Assembly: GCA_035646375.1 (NCBI GenBank) | Contig: DASRPM010000243.1 | Span: forward strand, 1 to 10,275 | DNA length: 10,275 bases | Direction: 5' to 3' | Origin: DASYRM01 sp035646375 | GTDB taxonomy: Bacteria; Acidobacteriota; Vicinamibacteria; Vicinamibacterales; UBA2999 | Shown here: positions 1 to 7,756 of the stretch, one piece after another | How the letters are laid out: every line of letters begins with the position of its first letter | Numbering within the stretch: the stretch's first letter is position 1 | Program-made: the position numbers and the translations under genes | Notes under the pieces: model-generated | The model's database searches: none | The model's input: the letters and a program-made list of their open reading frames with translations, nothing else | Told to the model about the DNA's origin: nothing

Positions 1-831
1 GTCGAAGAGCGGGTTGGCGGCGGCCAGCGCCTGCACCTCGGCCGAGAGCAGCCGCGCCACCAGGTACTCGCCGGTGGTGTTCACGACGTTGAGCAGCACG
101 ATGAGCGCGGCGATGACACGCAGGTACGGGTTGCTCAGTACCAGCGCGAAACCGCTGCGGCCGGGCAGCGCCTCTTGCCGCGCCTCGCCGTGCGCGGTCT
201 CGCGTGCGTTCACGACGACATAGAGGAGCGCGGTGACCGCGAGCAGCACGGCCGACACCTGCAGGATCAGCTCCGGCGCCAGGCCCGACTGGAAGAGCCG
301 GCCCGCCACGAGCGAGCCGAGCGGCGCGCCGGCCGTCATGCCGATCACGATGATCGGAAAGAGGCGCGCGCCGCTCTCCTTCGAGTAGAGGTCGTTGGCG
401 AACGACCAGAACTGCGCCACGAGCGAGATGTTGAAGATGCCGACCCAGACGAAGAACGCGACGCCCACGTAGGGCACCTGCGCGGTCACGGCCGCCGCGA
501 AGAGCTCGATGCAGGCGAGGAAGAACACCGTGGCGCCGACCACGAGCGTCATGCGCCGCGCCTTCGACGCCACCCAGCTATAGAGCGGGACGAACCCCAT
601 GAGCAGGATCGCCTGCCCGGCCGCCGCGTACGATCGCACCTCCGCGCCGCCGCCCAGCAGGATGAGCGGCTCGCGGACCGTCTTGATGATCGAGTAGCAG
701 ACGAGGAGCAGGAAGATGTTGACGAGCATCAGCAGCGCCGTCGCCCCTTCGCCGGCGCGGACGTCCGCGAACACGGAGAGGGTGCGATCGAGGCTGCTGG
801 GTGTCAGTCGACGGGGTTCGGGGCTGCTCAT
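1..831 (-). CDS. NTT/Tlc-like membrane carrier (MFS-type), C-terminus cut by window edge
   Basis: This is the third gene of the leftward operon. It is open for 277 codons from an ATG at 831 to the window edge, so the C-terminus is missing. The protein is a multi-pass membrane protein with hydrophobic stretches at about residues 32-55, 70-90, 95-115, 118-139, 155-180 and further on. Residues near 47-57 read YSIIKTVREPL, followed later by QFWSFANDLYSKESGARLF. This pattern is characteristic of the free-living bacterial branch of the ATP:ADP antiporter (NTT/Npt1/Npt2) family, whose members are usually about 420-450 residues long, so roughly 60% is visible. The true substrate in free-living bacteria is unknown, and nucleotide exchange should not be assumed. 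The start lies 13 bases after the kinase stop. A purine-rich AAGGGG sits almost against the ATG, so translation probably depends on coupling to the kinase gene. The family call is from recognised motifs; the function is inferred. Confidence 0.82.
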   Translation of the reverse strand, partial: MSSPEPRRLTPSSLDRTLSVFADVRAGEGATALLMLVNIFLLLVCYSIIKTVREPLILLGGGAEVRSYAAAGQAILLMGFVPLYSWVASKARRMTLVVGATVFFLACIELFAAAVTAQVPYVGVAFFVWVGIFNISLVAQFWSFANDLYSKESGARLFPIIVIGMTAGAPLGSLVAGRLFQSGLAPELILQVSAVLLAVTALLYVVVNARETAHGEARQEALPGRSGFALVLSNPYLRVIAALIVLLNVVNTTGEYLVARLLSAEVQALAAANPLFD

Positions 832-844
832 GCCCCTTAACGCG

Positions 845-2479
845 CTACCTGGAGCGGAAACCCGCAAGCACCGGCGCCGGGGCGGCGAAGTCCGCCGGGG
901 TCTCGGGCCCGAGCGGGCCCGCGAGCTCGGGCAGATGCCGCTGCCACCAGTCGCGGGCGCTCTCGTTGTTCCACCGGCGGGTGCGGCGGGCGCCATCGAG
1001 GAGGAACAGCACTTCTTCGGCGTTGCGGGGCCGGTGCGAGGGCTCCTTCGCCAGACACGCCATGACCAGCGCGTCGAGGTCGGGAGGCACGTGCAGCTCG
1101 GTGCGCTGCGCCGGCGGCACCGGCATGGCCTGCAGGTGCTGCACGAACATCTTCATCGCCGTGTCGGCCTCGAACACCAGCTCTCCGGTGAGCAGGTAGT
1201 ACGCGACGCAGCCGAGCGAATACACGTCGGCCCGTGCGTCCACCTCGCCCTCCGCGATGAGCTCCGGGGCCATGAAGGCGGGCGTGCCCGCGGTCTCGCG
1301 GCGGCCGTTCACGAGCGTGCGCTCGACTCCCGGCTGCTTGTCGAACCTCACCAGTCCGAAGTCGAGCACCTTGACGAAGTCGTAATCGAGCCCCATCCGG
1401 CACAAATAAACGTTGGCCGGCGTGATGTCGCGGTGGACCAGGCCGCGGGCGTGCGCCTCGGCCAGCGAGTGGCAGATCTGCCGCAGCACGTAGACGACGC
1501 GGTCGGCCGGCAGCGGCCCGAATTCCCGCACCAACGTCTCGAGGTCCCGCCCCTCGAGCAGCTCCATCACGTAGTAGAACGTGCGGTCCTCGGTCACGCC
1601 GAAGTCGAACAGCCGGATCGTGTGCGGCGAGCTCAGCGACGCCGTGGCCTGGGCCTCGCGCTCGAACCGCCGCAGCATCACCGAAGCGGCCGCCTCGGTG
1701 CCGGCGCCGAGCATCTCGGGGCGTACGAGCTTCACGGCCGCCGTACGGGCAAGCAGCTGGTGGCGGGCGAGCCACACCTCGCCCATGCCGCCGCGTCCGA
1801 GCAGGCGTTCGAGGTGGTAGCTGCCGAGCGCGCGGGCCTGCCGCAGGCGGCGGCCCAGCCGGTTCAGGATGGTCACCGGCACCACGGCCGCGAGCGCACA
1901 GGCGTAGCTGGGGAGGAACAGCACGAACGTGTGCATGGCCGACGGCACCTCGCGCCCGCGCAGCGCCGCAACGGCGATCCCGAGTGGATCCATCGACGCG
2001 GACAGGAGCGCGGCCACCAGCATCTGCTTCGGCGTCCCCGGCATCAGCATCGCGCCGCACAGGATGACGATGGCGTTCCACGACAGCTCGTTCAGCGCGT
2101 CGTCGGTCAGCGGACGGGCCCAGGTGTTCAGCAGCCCCACGGCCATGGCGTTGAGCACCATGAAGACGAGCCCGGCGTGCGCCTGCACGCGCGGCGTGTG
2201 GGTGGTGAAGCGCAGGTAGGCAAAGAGCAGGCCCGAGCCGGCGATGGCCAGCCCCTCGATGACGACCGTCGAGACGAACAGCGGCGAGCCCACCGTGCGG
2301 GGCCGCACCAGGCCGTCCATCACGAGCCCGAACGTCCACAGCCCCATCGCGACGGCGGCGCACAGCCGCAGCCGGCGCACCTGTTCGTCGAGCAGCTCGT
2401 CGGGGACTCCCCCGGTCGTGAGCCCGCCGCGGAGCGAGTTCGCGGCTCTCGGGGCGATGACCTTTGGCACAGGTGTCAT
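845..2479 (-). CDS. Membrane-anchored Ser/Thr protein kinase with N-terminal six-helix domain
   Basis: This is a Hanks-type protein kinase of 544 residues. Residues about 36-205 hold roughly six hydrophobic helices, and the kinase domain (about 220-497) follows them. This is the reverse of the common layout with a kinase first and one membrane span after it. The visible kinase elements are the glycine loop LGRGGMGEVW (about 227-236), ATP-anchoring Lys250 in AAVK, helix-C Glu275, HRD at 349-351, metal-binding Asn356, DFG at 373-375 and APE at 404-406. The catalytic loop reads HRDITPAN, so Thr353 replaces the Lys usual in Ser/Thr kinases. The ATG at 2479 was chosen because AGGTGA lies 5 bases upstream; a GTG at 2488 would add three residues but would overlap that site. 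The gene sits between two carrier genes of the same superfamily, which suggests that it acts on or with them. No extracellular ligand domain is seen, so any signal would have to be sensed by the membrane helices. Confidence 0.93.
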   Translation of the reverse strand: MTPVPKVIAPRAANSLRGGLTTGGVPDELLDEQVRRLRLCAAVAMGLWTFGLVMDGLVRPRTVGSPLFVSTVVIEGLAIAGSGLLFAYLRFTTHTPRVQAHAGLVFMVLNAMAVGLLNTWARPLTDDALNELSWNAIVILCGAMLMPGTPKQMLVAALLSASMDPLGIAVAALRGREVPSAMHTFVLFLPSYACALAAVVPVTILNRLGRRLRQARALGSYHLERLLGRGGMGEVWLARHQLLARTAAVKLVRPEMLGAGTEAAASVMLRRFEREAQATASLSSPHTIRLFDFGVTEDRTFYYVMELLEGRDLETLVREFGPLPADRVVYVLRQICHSLAEAHARGLVHRDITPANVYLCRMGLDYDFVKVLDFGLVRFDKQPGVERTLVNGRRETAGTPAFMAPELIAEGEVDARADVYSLGCVAYYLLTGELVFEADTAMKMFVQHLQAMPVPPAQRTELHVPPDLDALVMACLAKEPSHRPRNAEEVLFLLDGARRTRRWNNESARDWWQRHLPELAGPLGPETPADFAAPAPVLAGFRSR

Positions 2480-2484
2480 GGCAG

Positions 2485-2490
2485 TCACCT
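2485..2490 (-). promoter_or_regulatory. Ribosome binding site overlapping upstream stop codon
   Basis: On the minus strand, AGGTGA occupies 2490-2485 and is followed by five bases and the kinase ATG at 2479. The first two bases of this site, AG, are also the end of the TAG stop codon (2491-2489) of the carrier-HEAT gene. Ribosomes finishing the first gene therefore stop on the start signal of the next, which is the usual arrangement for translational coupling and fixed expression ratios. The site also decides the kinase start in favour of ATG over the nearby GTG. Confidence 0.7.
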
Positions 2491-4696
2491 ATCGGGCCGA
2501 CGCGGCGGTGGCGCCGGCGTTCCGGCGGTAGAGGGCCTCCAGGTTGAGCGTGATCGACTGGTGCGACTTGAGCAGTTCGGCGATGACTTCCTCGCGCGGG
2601 CGTGCCGAGCGCACCGCCGGACGGTGTTCGAGAAACGGCCACAGCCGCTCGCGGATGCGCGCCGGCAGGATGCCGTCGAGATACTCGAGGGCGGTGCCCT
2701 GCAGATACTGGTCGTCGGTCTGCAGGCTGCGGAACGCGATCTGGAGCGGTTCGCGTGGCAGGACCAGCGCCAGCAGCGTGAAGACGTGCGCCAGGCTCGT
2801 GCCGGCGCGATCGCGGACGAACTCGTCGAGCGGCGACAGCGATTCGCTGCTGGTGATGCCGTCGAGCAGCCGGCGGCTCTCCCACACCGGCCGGCCGACA
2901 CCGGCCTCGCGTTCGACGACGTCGAACACCTTCCGCGGATCGATGACCACCATCGGGTTCTTCTCGAGAATCTCGGTGAGCGACCGGGCCGCCTGGAACC
3001 GCACGTCGAATCGCGCGTCGTCGAGCCCGAACATCAGCCCGTCGGCCGCCCGCTGCGACACGCAGACCGAGAACACCCGCACCAGCCGGCGGCGCACGGC
3101 GAAGTCCTGGTTCGGGTCGATGAGCGCGTCCGTGAGCGCGCCGACGTGCTCCTCGGCCACCTTGCGGAGCGCGTAGACGGCGTGCTCCGCCAGCTGATCC
3201 CACGCCAGCAGCGGAATGACGTGGGGGACCAGCGCGGGCGAGAGCCCGTCCTGGCGCACCAGCACCTGCATGGCCTGATCGCGATTGCGCGACTTCAGCC
3301 GCAGCATGTCACGCACGTCGGCCGGCAGCGCCTCGCGCGGCGTGCGCGCCGCCTCGAGCGTCTCGGTGCGGGGACGGGCCGACCGGTACTGCTGGATCGC
3401 GGCGATGTCGAGCGTGCTGGTGCTTGCCGTGTCGTCCACGGGGCCGGCCCCGTCGGCGCGATGCAGGAGGCTGCTCGCCAGCGTCTGGATGTAGCCGCTC
3501 TTCAGCCGGCTGCTGGCGGCGATCGCGGCCGCCGATCCGGCGGCGCCGAGGAGCAGGAGCACGTTGCCCTGCATGGCCGGCGCGAGCAGCAGCGTCAGGC
3601 GGATCAGCGTGCCGCCGATGGCGTCGCCGACGCGATCGAAGCCCACGTCGATGATGGCCTTGGCGGCGCGCTTCTCCTCGGCCCGCATCGGCGTGTAGAA
3701 CAGCTCGTAGCCGGTGCGGAAGAGCGAGCCGCGAAACACCGCCTCGGCGCCGCGCGCCAGGGTGAGGCTGGCAAAGCCCGGGACGAGCAGGTTGAGCCCG
3801 CTTCCGACGAAGAGCGCCAGCGACGGCGCGCTGGTCGAGAGCGCGACGCCGAAGCGCTCGAGCGCCGCGCGGGCCGACGACACCTGCACGAGGAACGTGA
3901 GTACGCTGGTGGCCGCGTAGTACACGGCAAAGAACCGCAGCAGCTGATCGCCGCGGCCGAAGGTCTCGGTGGCGTGCGCCTTGAACTGATAATCGAGGAG
4001 CGCCGCACTCGTCGTCCCGAGCAACACGACATACGCGAGCTGCCGCAGGTGCGGCGCCTCCGCGACGAGGCGCAGGCCCGACCGCTCGGACGGTACGCGA
4101 GGCCCGGCGACCACCGCGCGGGGTTCGAGGCTGATGGCCAGCAGGCGCACCAGCGCCGCGCAGGCAAACTGGAGCGCCGCCAGAAACGGCAGCAGCGCCG
4201 GCGCGCCGAGCGTGGCGCCGACGCGCTCGGCCACCAGGGCGCCGATGAGGCCGCCGAGCGTGCCCATGCCGGCAATCTGGCCGAAGCGCCGCTTGGCGGT
4301 GTAGGGGTCGAACCGCTCCGTCGCCACGAGCCAGAAGCCCGAGGCCAGCAGCGGTCCGGCGCAGGAGATGTGGAGATAGACGGCCACCGCGGCCGGAACC
4401 GGCGCGACGGGCCGCACGAGCCACTCGACGATGAACAGGACGCCGCTGGCCGCAAACGCCGACGGCACCAGCGCGGAAGGGGCCAGGCGGCGGGCCGCGC
4501 GCATGTTGAGCGCGACCAGGAGCAGGGAGAAGACCGACGTCGCGATGAGCATCGTCGGCAGCGTGGTGTAGTCGAGGGATGTCAGGAAGAGCGCATCGCG
4601 CGTGGCCTTGCCGCTGACGATCTGTGCCGTCACTGCAGCCGCGCCTGTCATGGCCAGCGCCATCAGCCGCGATTCGTCTTGTCTCCGACTGGACAT
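2489..4696 (-). CDS. NTT/Tlc-like membrane carrier fused to C-terminal HEAT-like domain
   Basis: This is the first gene of the leftward operon, 735 residues long. Residues 1 to about 397 are a polytopic membrane region with around ten to twelve hydrophobic helices. It carries family patterns of NTT-like carriers of free-living bacteria: KATRDALFLTSLDYTTLP near residues 30-47, and FRGSLFRTGYELFYTP near 321-336 followed by EEKRAAK. A polar linker of about 60 residues precedes an all-helical region (about 456-690) of repeated amphipathic helix pairs resembling HEAT repeats, for example around 525-575 and 625-680. HEAT repeats usually bind proteins. The C-terminal region is charged and has no membrane helix, so it probably faces the cytoplasm, where the product of the next gene, a kinase, also has its catalytic domain. 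The start is an ATG with GAGGAAAGGA four bases upstream. The substrate is unknown. The carrier family call is fairly firm, the HEAT call is moderate, and any partnership with the kinase is inference from gene order. Confidence 0.85.
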   Translation of the reverse strand: MSSRRQDESRLMALAMTGAAAVTAQIVSGKATRDALFLTSLDYTTLPTMLIATSVFSLLLVALNMRAARRLAPSALVPSAFAASGVLFIVEWLVRPVAPVPAAVAVYLHISCAGPLLASGFWLVATERFDPYTAKRRFGQIAGMGTLGGLIGALVAERVGATLGAPALLPFLAALQFACAALVRLLAISLEPRAVVAGPRVPSERSGLRLVAEAPHLRQLAYVVLLGTTSAALLDYQFKAHATETFGRGDQLLRFFAVYYAATSVLTFLVQVSSARAALERFGVALSTSAPSLALFVGSGLNLLVPGFASLTLARGAEAVFRGSLFRTGYELFYTPMRAEEKRAAKAIIDVGFDRVGDAIGGTLIRLTLLLAPAMQGNVLLLLGAAGSAAAIAASSRLKSGYIQTLASSLLHRADGAGPVDDTASTSTLDIAAIQQYRSARPRTETLEAARTPREALPADVRDMLRLKSRNRDQAMQVLVRQDGLSPALVPHVIPLLAWDQLAEHAVYALRKVAEEHVGALTDALIDPNQDFAVRRRLVRVFSVCVSQRAADGLMFGLDDARFDVRFQAARSLTEILEKNPMVVIDPRKVFDVVEREAGVGRPVWESRRLLDGITSSESLSPLDEFVRDRAGTSLAHVFTLLALVLPREPLQIAFRSLQTDDQYLQGTALEYLDGILPARIRERLWPFLEHRPAVRSARPREEVIAELLKSHQSITLNLEALYRRNAGATAASAR

Positions 4697-4810
4697 TTCG
4701 TCCTTTCCTCGCCTACCCGCCCTGGTCCGTTCGCCGTCTCCTTCTGAACGCGTTGAATCCCCAGGAACCCCGCAGCCGGGGTAAACTCGACGGGCCGCCA
4801 GTCATCCAAA
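4697..4810. promoter_or_regulatory. Divergent promoter region between the carrier operon and the TPR kinase
   Basis: This 114-base spacer must hold the promoters of both the leftward operon and the rightward kinase. Toward the kinase there is GGAAC at 4764-4768, which resembles the -35 element of many ECF sigma factor promoters. It is followed by a perfect 5-base dyad, CCCCG and CGGGG (4768-4772 and 4777-4781, loop CAGC), then TAAACT at 4782-4787, a weak -10-like hexamer about 23 bases before the ATG. A good -35 at standard spacing from TAAACT is not present. No clear ribosome binding site precedes the kinase ATG at 4811. No convincing promoter could be picked out in the leftward direction. 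The region's role is certain from gene order; the individual elements are tentative. Confidence 0.45.
4701..4710 (-). promoter_or_regulatory. Ribosome binding site of the carrier-HEAT gene
   Basis: On the minus strand, GAGGAAAGGA ends four bases before the ATG at 4696. It is purine-rich with two overlapping AGGA cores and supports this start, which heads the leftward operon. Confidence 0.6.
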
Positions 4811-7756
4811 ATGTCGTCACTCCACAAGGGTGCCAAGGACCTGTTCATCGCCGCGCTCGAGCGGGAGGGGCCTGAACGCGAGGCGTTTCTGGCAGATGCC
4901 TGCGGTGACGACACCGCTCTGCGGCAAGAAGTCGAATCCCTGCTCCACTTTCACGAAGTGGACTCCACCGGCATGCCGCTCTCGGGACCGGGCCCTGAGG
5001 CCGAGGCCCCGCCCCAGCGCACTTTCGCCCCGGGGTTCGTCTTCGGCATGCGCTACCGGATGGTCACGCGCCTCGGGCGCGGGGGCATGGGCGACGTGTG
5101 GCGGGCCGACGATCTCATGCTGGAGACGCCGGTCGCCCTCAAGCTGATTCGGTCCACCAGCCAGGCGGGGCGCGAGCGCCTGCTCCAGGAAGTCCGCCTG
5201 GCCCGTCGCGTCACCCACCCCGCCGTCGTGCGCGTGTTCGACGTCGGCGAGGCCGACGACGAAGTGTTCTTCTCGATGGAGCTCGTGGAGGGGCAGGATC
5301 TCGCGTCCCTGCTGCAGCACGCCGGACGGCTGGCCCCCGGCCGGGTGGTGGAAATCGCCCGTCAGCTCTGTGCGGGGCTGCACGCGGCGCACACCGAGGG
5401 GGTCCTCCATCGGGATCTCAAGCCGGCCAACGTGCTGGTGGACCATCACGGCCGTGTGCGCATCACGGACTTCGGCATCGCCGTGCCAACCGGCGCCTCC
5501 GGCGCCTACGCGGCGGGTACGCCGATGTACATGGCGCCCGAGCAGCGGACCCCGGGGGCGGGCCTGTCGCCGCAAACCGACCTGTACGCCCTCGGCGTCG
5601 TCCTCTACGAACTGGTCACCGGGCAACACCCCACCCGTGTCAGCCCCGGCGGCAGCATCATCCCGCCCTCGGAACTGGCGCCCGGGATGAACCCGGATCT
5701 CGAGAACGTCATCCTCAAGGCGCTGTCACCGGCGCCGCAGGACCGGCCGGCGTCGGCCGCCGCCTTTGCCAGCATGCTCCCGCCGGGCGAACAGGAAGTG
5801 CACGCGCTGCGCGGCGTGGTGGCCGATGCGGCGGCGCTGCCCTTCTGGACCCGAACGTTCTGGGTGGGCATCGCCGGCGTGTTCGTGCTGCTCATCGCCT
5901 TGAGCGCGCTCCTGGCGCCGCTGGCACGGCGCACCGGCGCGCCGCTGACGAACGAAGACACGGTCGTGCTCGCCGATTTCGTCAACACCACCAACGAGCC
6001 GCTCTTCGACGGTGCGCTCAAGGTGGCGCTGGCGGTCGCGCTCGAACAGTCGCCGTTCCTCAAGGTGTTCCCCGACGATCGGGTGCAGGAGACGCTGCGC
6101 CTGATGGAGCGGCCGCCCGACCAGCGCATCACCCGCGAGGTGGCTCGCGAGGTGGCCGTCCGCGAGCAGCTCAAGGCGACCATCTCCGGATCGATCGCCA
6201 GCCTCGGCCGCAACTACGTGCTGGCGCTCGAAGTGGTCGACGCGCAGACGGGCGACGTCATGGCGCGCGAACAGGTCGAGGCCGGCAGCAAAGAGGAGGT
6301 CTTGACCGCGCTCGGCTCGGCGGCATCCGCCCTGCGCGAGCGGCTGGGCGAGTCGCTCGCCACGCTGCGCGACTTCGACGTCCCGCTGCCGCGCGCGACG
6401 ACGCCGTCGCTCGAAGCGCTGCACGCCTACGGGCTGGCGATGGAACGAGGCAACCGGTTCATCGCGGTCGAGGCGATCCCGCACCTGCAGCGCGCCATCG
6501 AGCTCGATCCCAACTTCGCCCTGGCGCTGGCGGCGCTCTCCGGCGTCTACGCCAACACGAGCCAGACGCTGCTGGCGCCCGTCTACTCCAAGCGCGCGTT
6601 CGAGCTGCGCGACCGCGTGAGCGAGCGCGAGCGCTACATGATCTCGTGGCGCTACTACCGCGATGCGCTGCAGGACTGGGCCAAGGGGCTCGAACTGGCG
6701 AGGGCGTGGACGGCGGCCTACCCGCGCGAAGCCTTCGCCTTCAATGCGCTCGGGCTCGCCGCCGAGTTCCACGGCCTGCGCGCCGAGGCCGAAGTGGCCC
6801 TGCGGAAGGCCATCGAGCTCGATCCGACCTTCGAGGCGCCCAAGGGCAACCTGGGAGACAACCTCCTGCGTCAGGGCAAGCTCGAAGACGCCATGACGTT
6901 CGTCAGGCAGTCCATCGACGCCGGCGTCCAGTATCAGGCGCTCTATCGTGTGGGCTATCTCGTCTCGCTGCTGCGCGACGATCCGGCGGGCATGGCCACG
7001 TATCTGGCCGCGGCGCGCCGGACGCGCGAGGTGCTCGACGTGGCCAACTGGGAGTGGCGGACCGCGGCGTACTACGGCCGCGTGGCGGAGGGGCACGAAG
7101 GCACGCGCGGCGCCGTCCAGCAGGCCGTGCAGCTCAATTTCAAGGAGTGGGCGGCCCGCTACTCCACCGAGGACGCCGAAATCCACGCCATCCTCGGGCG
7201 CTGCGCGGTGGCCCGCCGGTCGGCGCGCGCGGCGCTCGACTGGAGCCGCGACACCGCGACGCTCGACATCGGGGCGCGCGCCCTCGGTTTGTGCGGCGAT
7301 GCGCACGCCCTGGAGCTCACGAAGGAAATGGCCCAGCGCTTCCCCAACGCCAGCCTGCGCCTGCACGTCTCGGTGCCCATCATCACGGCCGCGTACCTGA
7401 TGCGCACGGGCAACCTGGCGGGCGCGCTGGCCGAGCTCGATCGCGTCAAGCCGTACGAGGACGCCACCATGGCCAAACTGTGGCCGGCGTTCCTGCGGGG
7501 CCACATCTACATGGCGCGCAAGGAGCCGGTGCGGGCGGCGTCCGAATTCCAGCACGTCATCGATCGCCGGTCGGAGTCGGCCGACTCGCTGCTCTATCCG
7601 ATGTCGCTGCTCGGACGGGCACGGGCCGCGGTCGCGTCGGGCGACAGGTCAGCCGCAGAGCGGTACTACGGACAGCTCTTCGAGGTGTGGCGAGGCGCGG
7701 ACAAGGATCTCGAACCGCTGGTCGAAGCCACACGCGAGGCGCTGCGGCTCCACTAG
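4811..7756 (+). CDS. Ser/Thr protein kinase with FlgO/TolB-like and TPR C-terminal region
   Basis: This protein has 981 residues. Residues 1-50 form the short helical leader with the AFLADACGDD and EVESLL patterns common in acidobacterial and planctomycete kinases. The kinase domain follows (about 82-325): glycine loop LGRGGMGDVW at 88-97, Lys111 in VALK, helix-C Glu127, the full HRDLKPAN at 200-207, DFG at 220-222 and APE at 242-244. All key residues are present, so it should be active. One membrane helix at about 349-372 separates the cytoplasmic kinase from the C-terminal part, presumably periplasmic. That part begins with a domain (about 381-520) resembling the FlgO/TolB-like modules often found in this kinase family, with LADFVNTTNEPLFDGALK near 387-404. 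TPR-like helix pairs run from about 530 to the end, clearest where AIELDP recurs at 562 and 667. The TPRs probably bind proteins. The gene converges on an ECF sigma gene, a common pairing. Its substrate is not known. Confidence 0.95.
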   Translation: MSSLHKGAKDLFIAALEREGPEREAFLADACGDDTALRQEVESLLHFHEVDSTGMPLSGPGPEAEAPPQRTFAPGFVFGMRYRMVTRLGRGGMGDVWRADDLMLETPVALKLIRSTSQAGRERLLQEVRLARRVTHPAVVRVFDVGEADDEVFFSMELVEGQDLASLLQHAGRLAPGRVVEIARQLCAGLHAAHTEGVLHRDLKPANVLVDHHGRVRITDFGIAVPTGASGAYAAGTPMYMAPEQRTPGAGLSPQTDLYALGVVLYELVTGQHPTRVSPGGSIIPPSELAPGMNPDLENVILKALSPAPQDRPASAAAFASMLPPGEQEVHALRGVVADAAALPFWTRTFWVGIAGVFVLLIALSALLAPLARRTGAPLTNEDTVVLADFVNTTNEPLFDGALKVALAVALEQSPFLKVFPDDRVQETLRLMERPPDQRITREVAREVAVREQLKATISGSIASLGRNYVLALEVVDAQTGDVMAREQVEAGSKEEVLTALGSAASALRERLGESLATLRDFDVPLPRATTPSLEALHAYGLAMERGNRFIAVEAIPHLQRAIELDPNFALALAALSGVYANTSQTLLAPVYSKRAFELRDRVSERERYMISWRYYRDALQDWAKGLELARAWTAAYPREAFAFNALGLAAEFHGLRAEAEVALRKAIELDPTFEAPKGNLGDNLLRQGKLEDAMTFVRQSIDAGVQYQALYRVGYLVSLLRDDPAGMATYLAAARRTREVLDVANWEWRTAAYYGRVAEGHEGTRGAVQQAVQLNFKEWAARYSTEDAEIHAILGRCAVARRSARAALDWSRDTATLDIGARALGLCGDAHALELTKEMAQRFPNASLRLHVSVPIITAAYLMRTGNLAGALAELDRVKPYEDATMAKLWPAFLRGHIYMARKEPVRAASEFQHVIDRRSESADSLLYPMSLLGRARAAVASGDRSAAERYYGQLFEVWRGADKDLEPLVEATREALRLH

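Noticed and set aside
837..3203. A 788-codon minus-strand frame overlapping the kinase and part of the carrier-HEAT gene.
   Set aside because: It is another frame of the same strand. It is rich in Arg, Ala and Gly and has no motifs, whereas the overlapping frames show intact kinase and carrier features.
716..4747. A 1343-codon open frame on the plus strand across the whole leftward operon.
   Set aside because: It is exactly antisense to three well-supported genes and crosses their boundaries. Its translation is low-complexity and rich in Arg, His, Gln and Glu, with no recognisable domain. Long antisense frames are expected in GC-rich genes with strong third-position GC bias.
4768..4781. The CCCCG-CAGC-CGGGG dyad as an intrinsic terminator.
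   Set aside because: The stem is only five bases, there is no T run after it, and it lies between divergent gene starts where no terminator is expected.
5726..7555. A 609-codon open frame on the minus strand opposite the TPR region.
   Set aside because: It is the antisense of a clear TPR coding region, with skewed composition rich in Arg, Glu, Gln, Val and His and no domain. A toxin or antisense gene is not supported.
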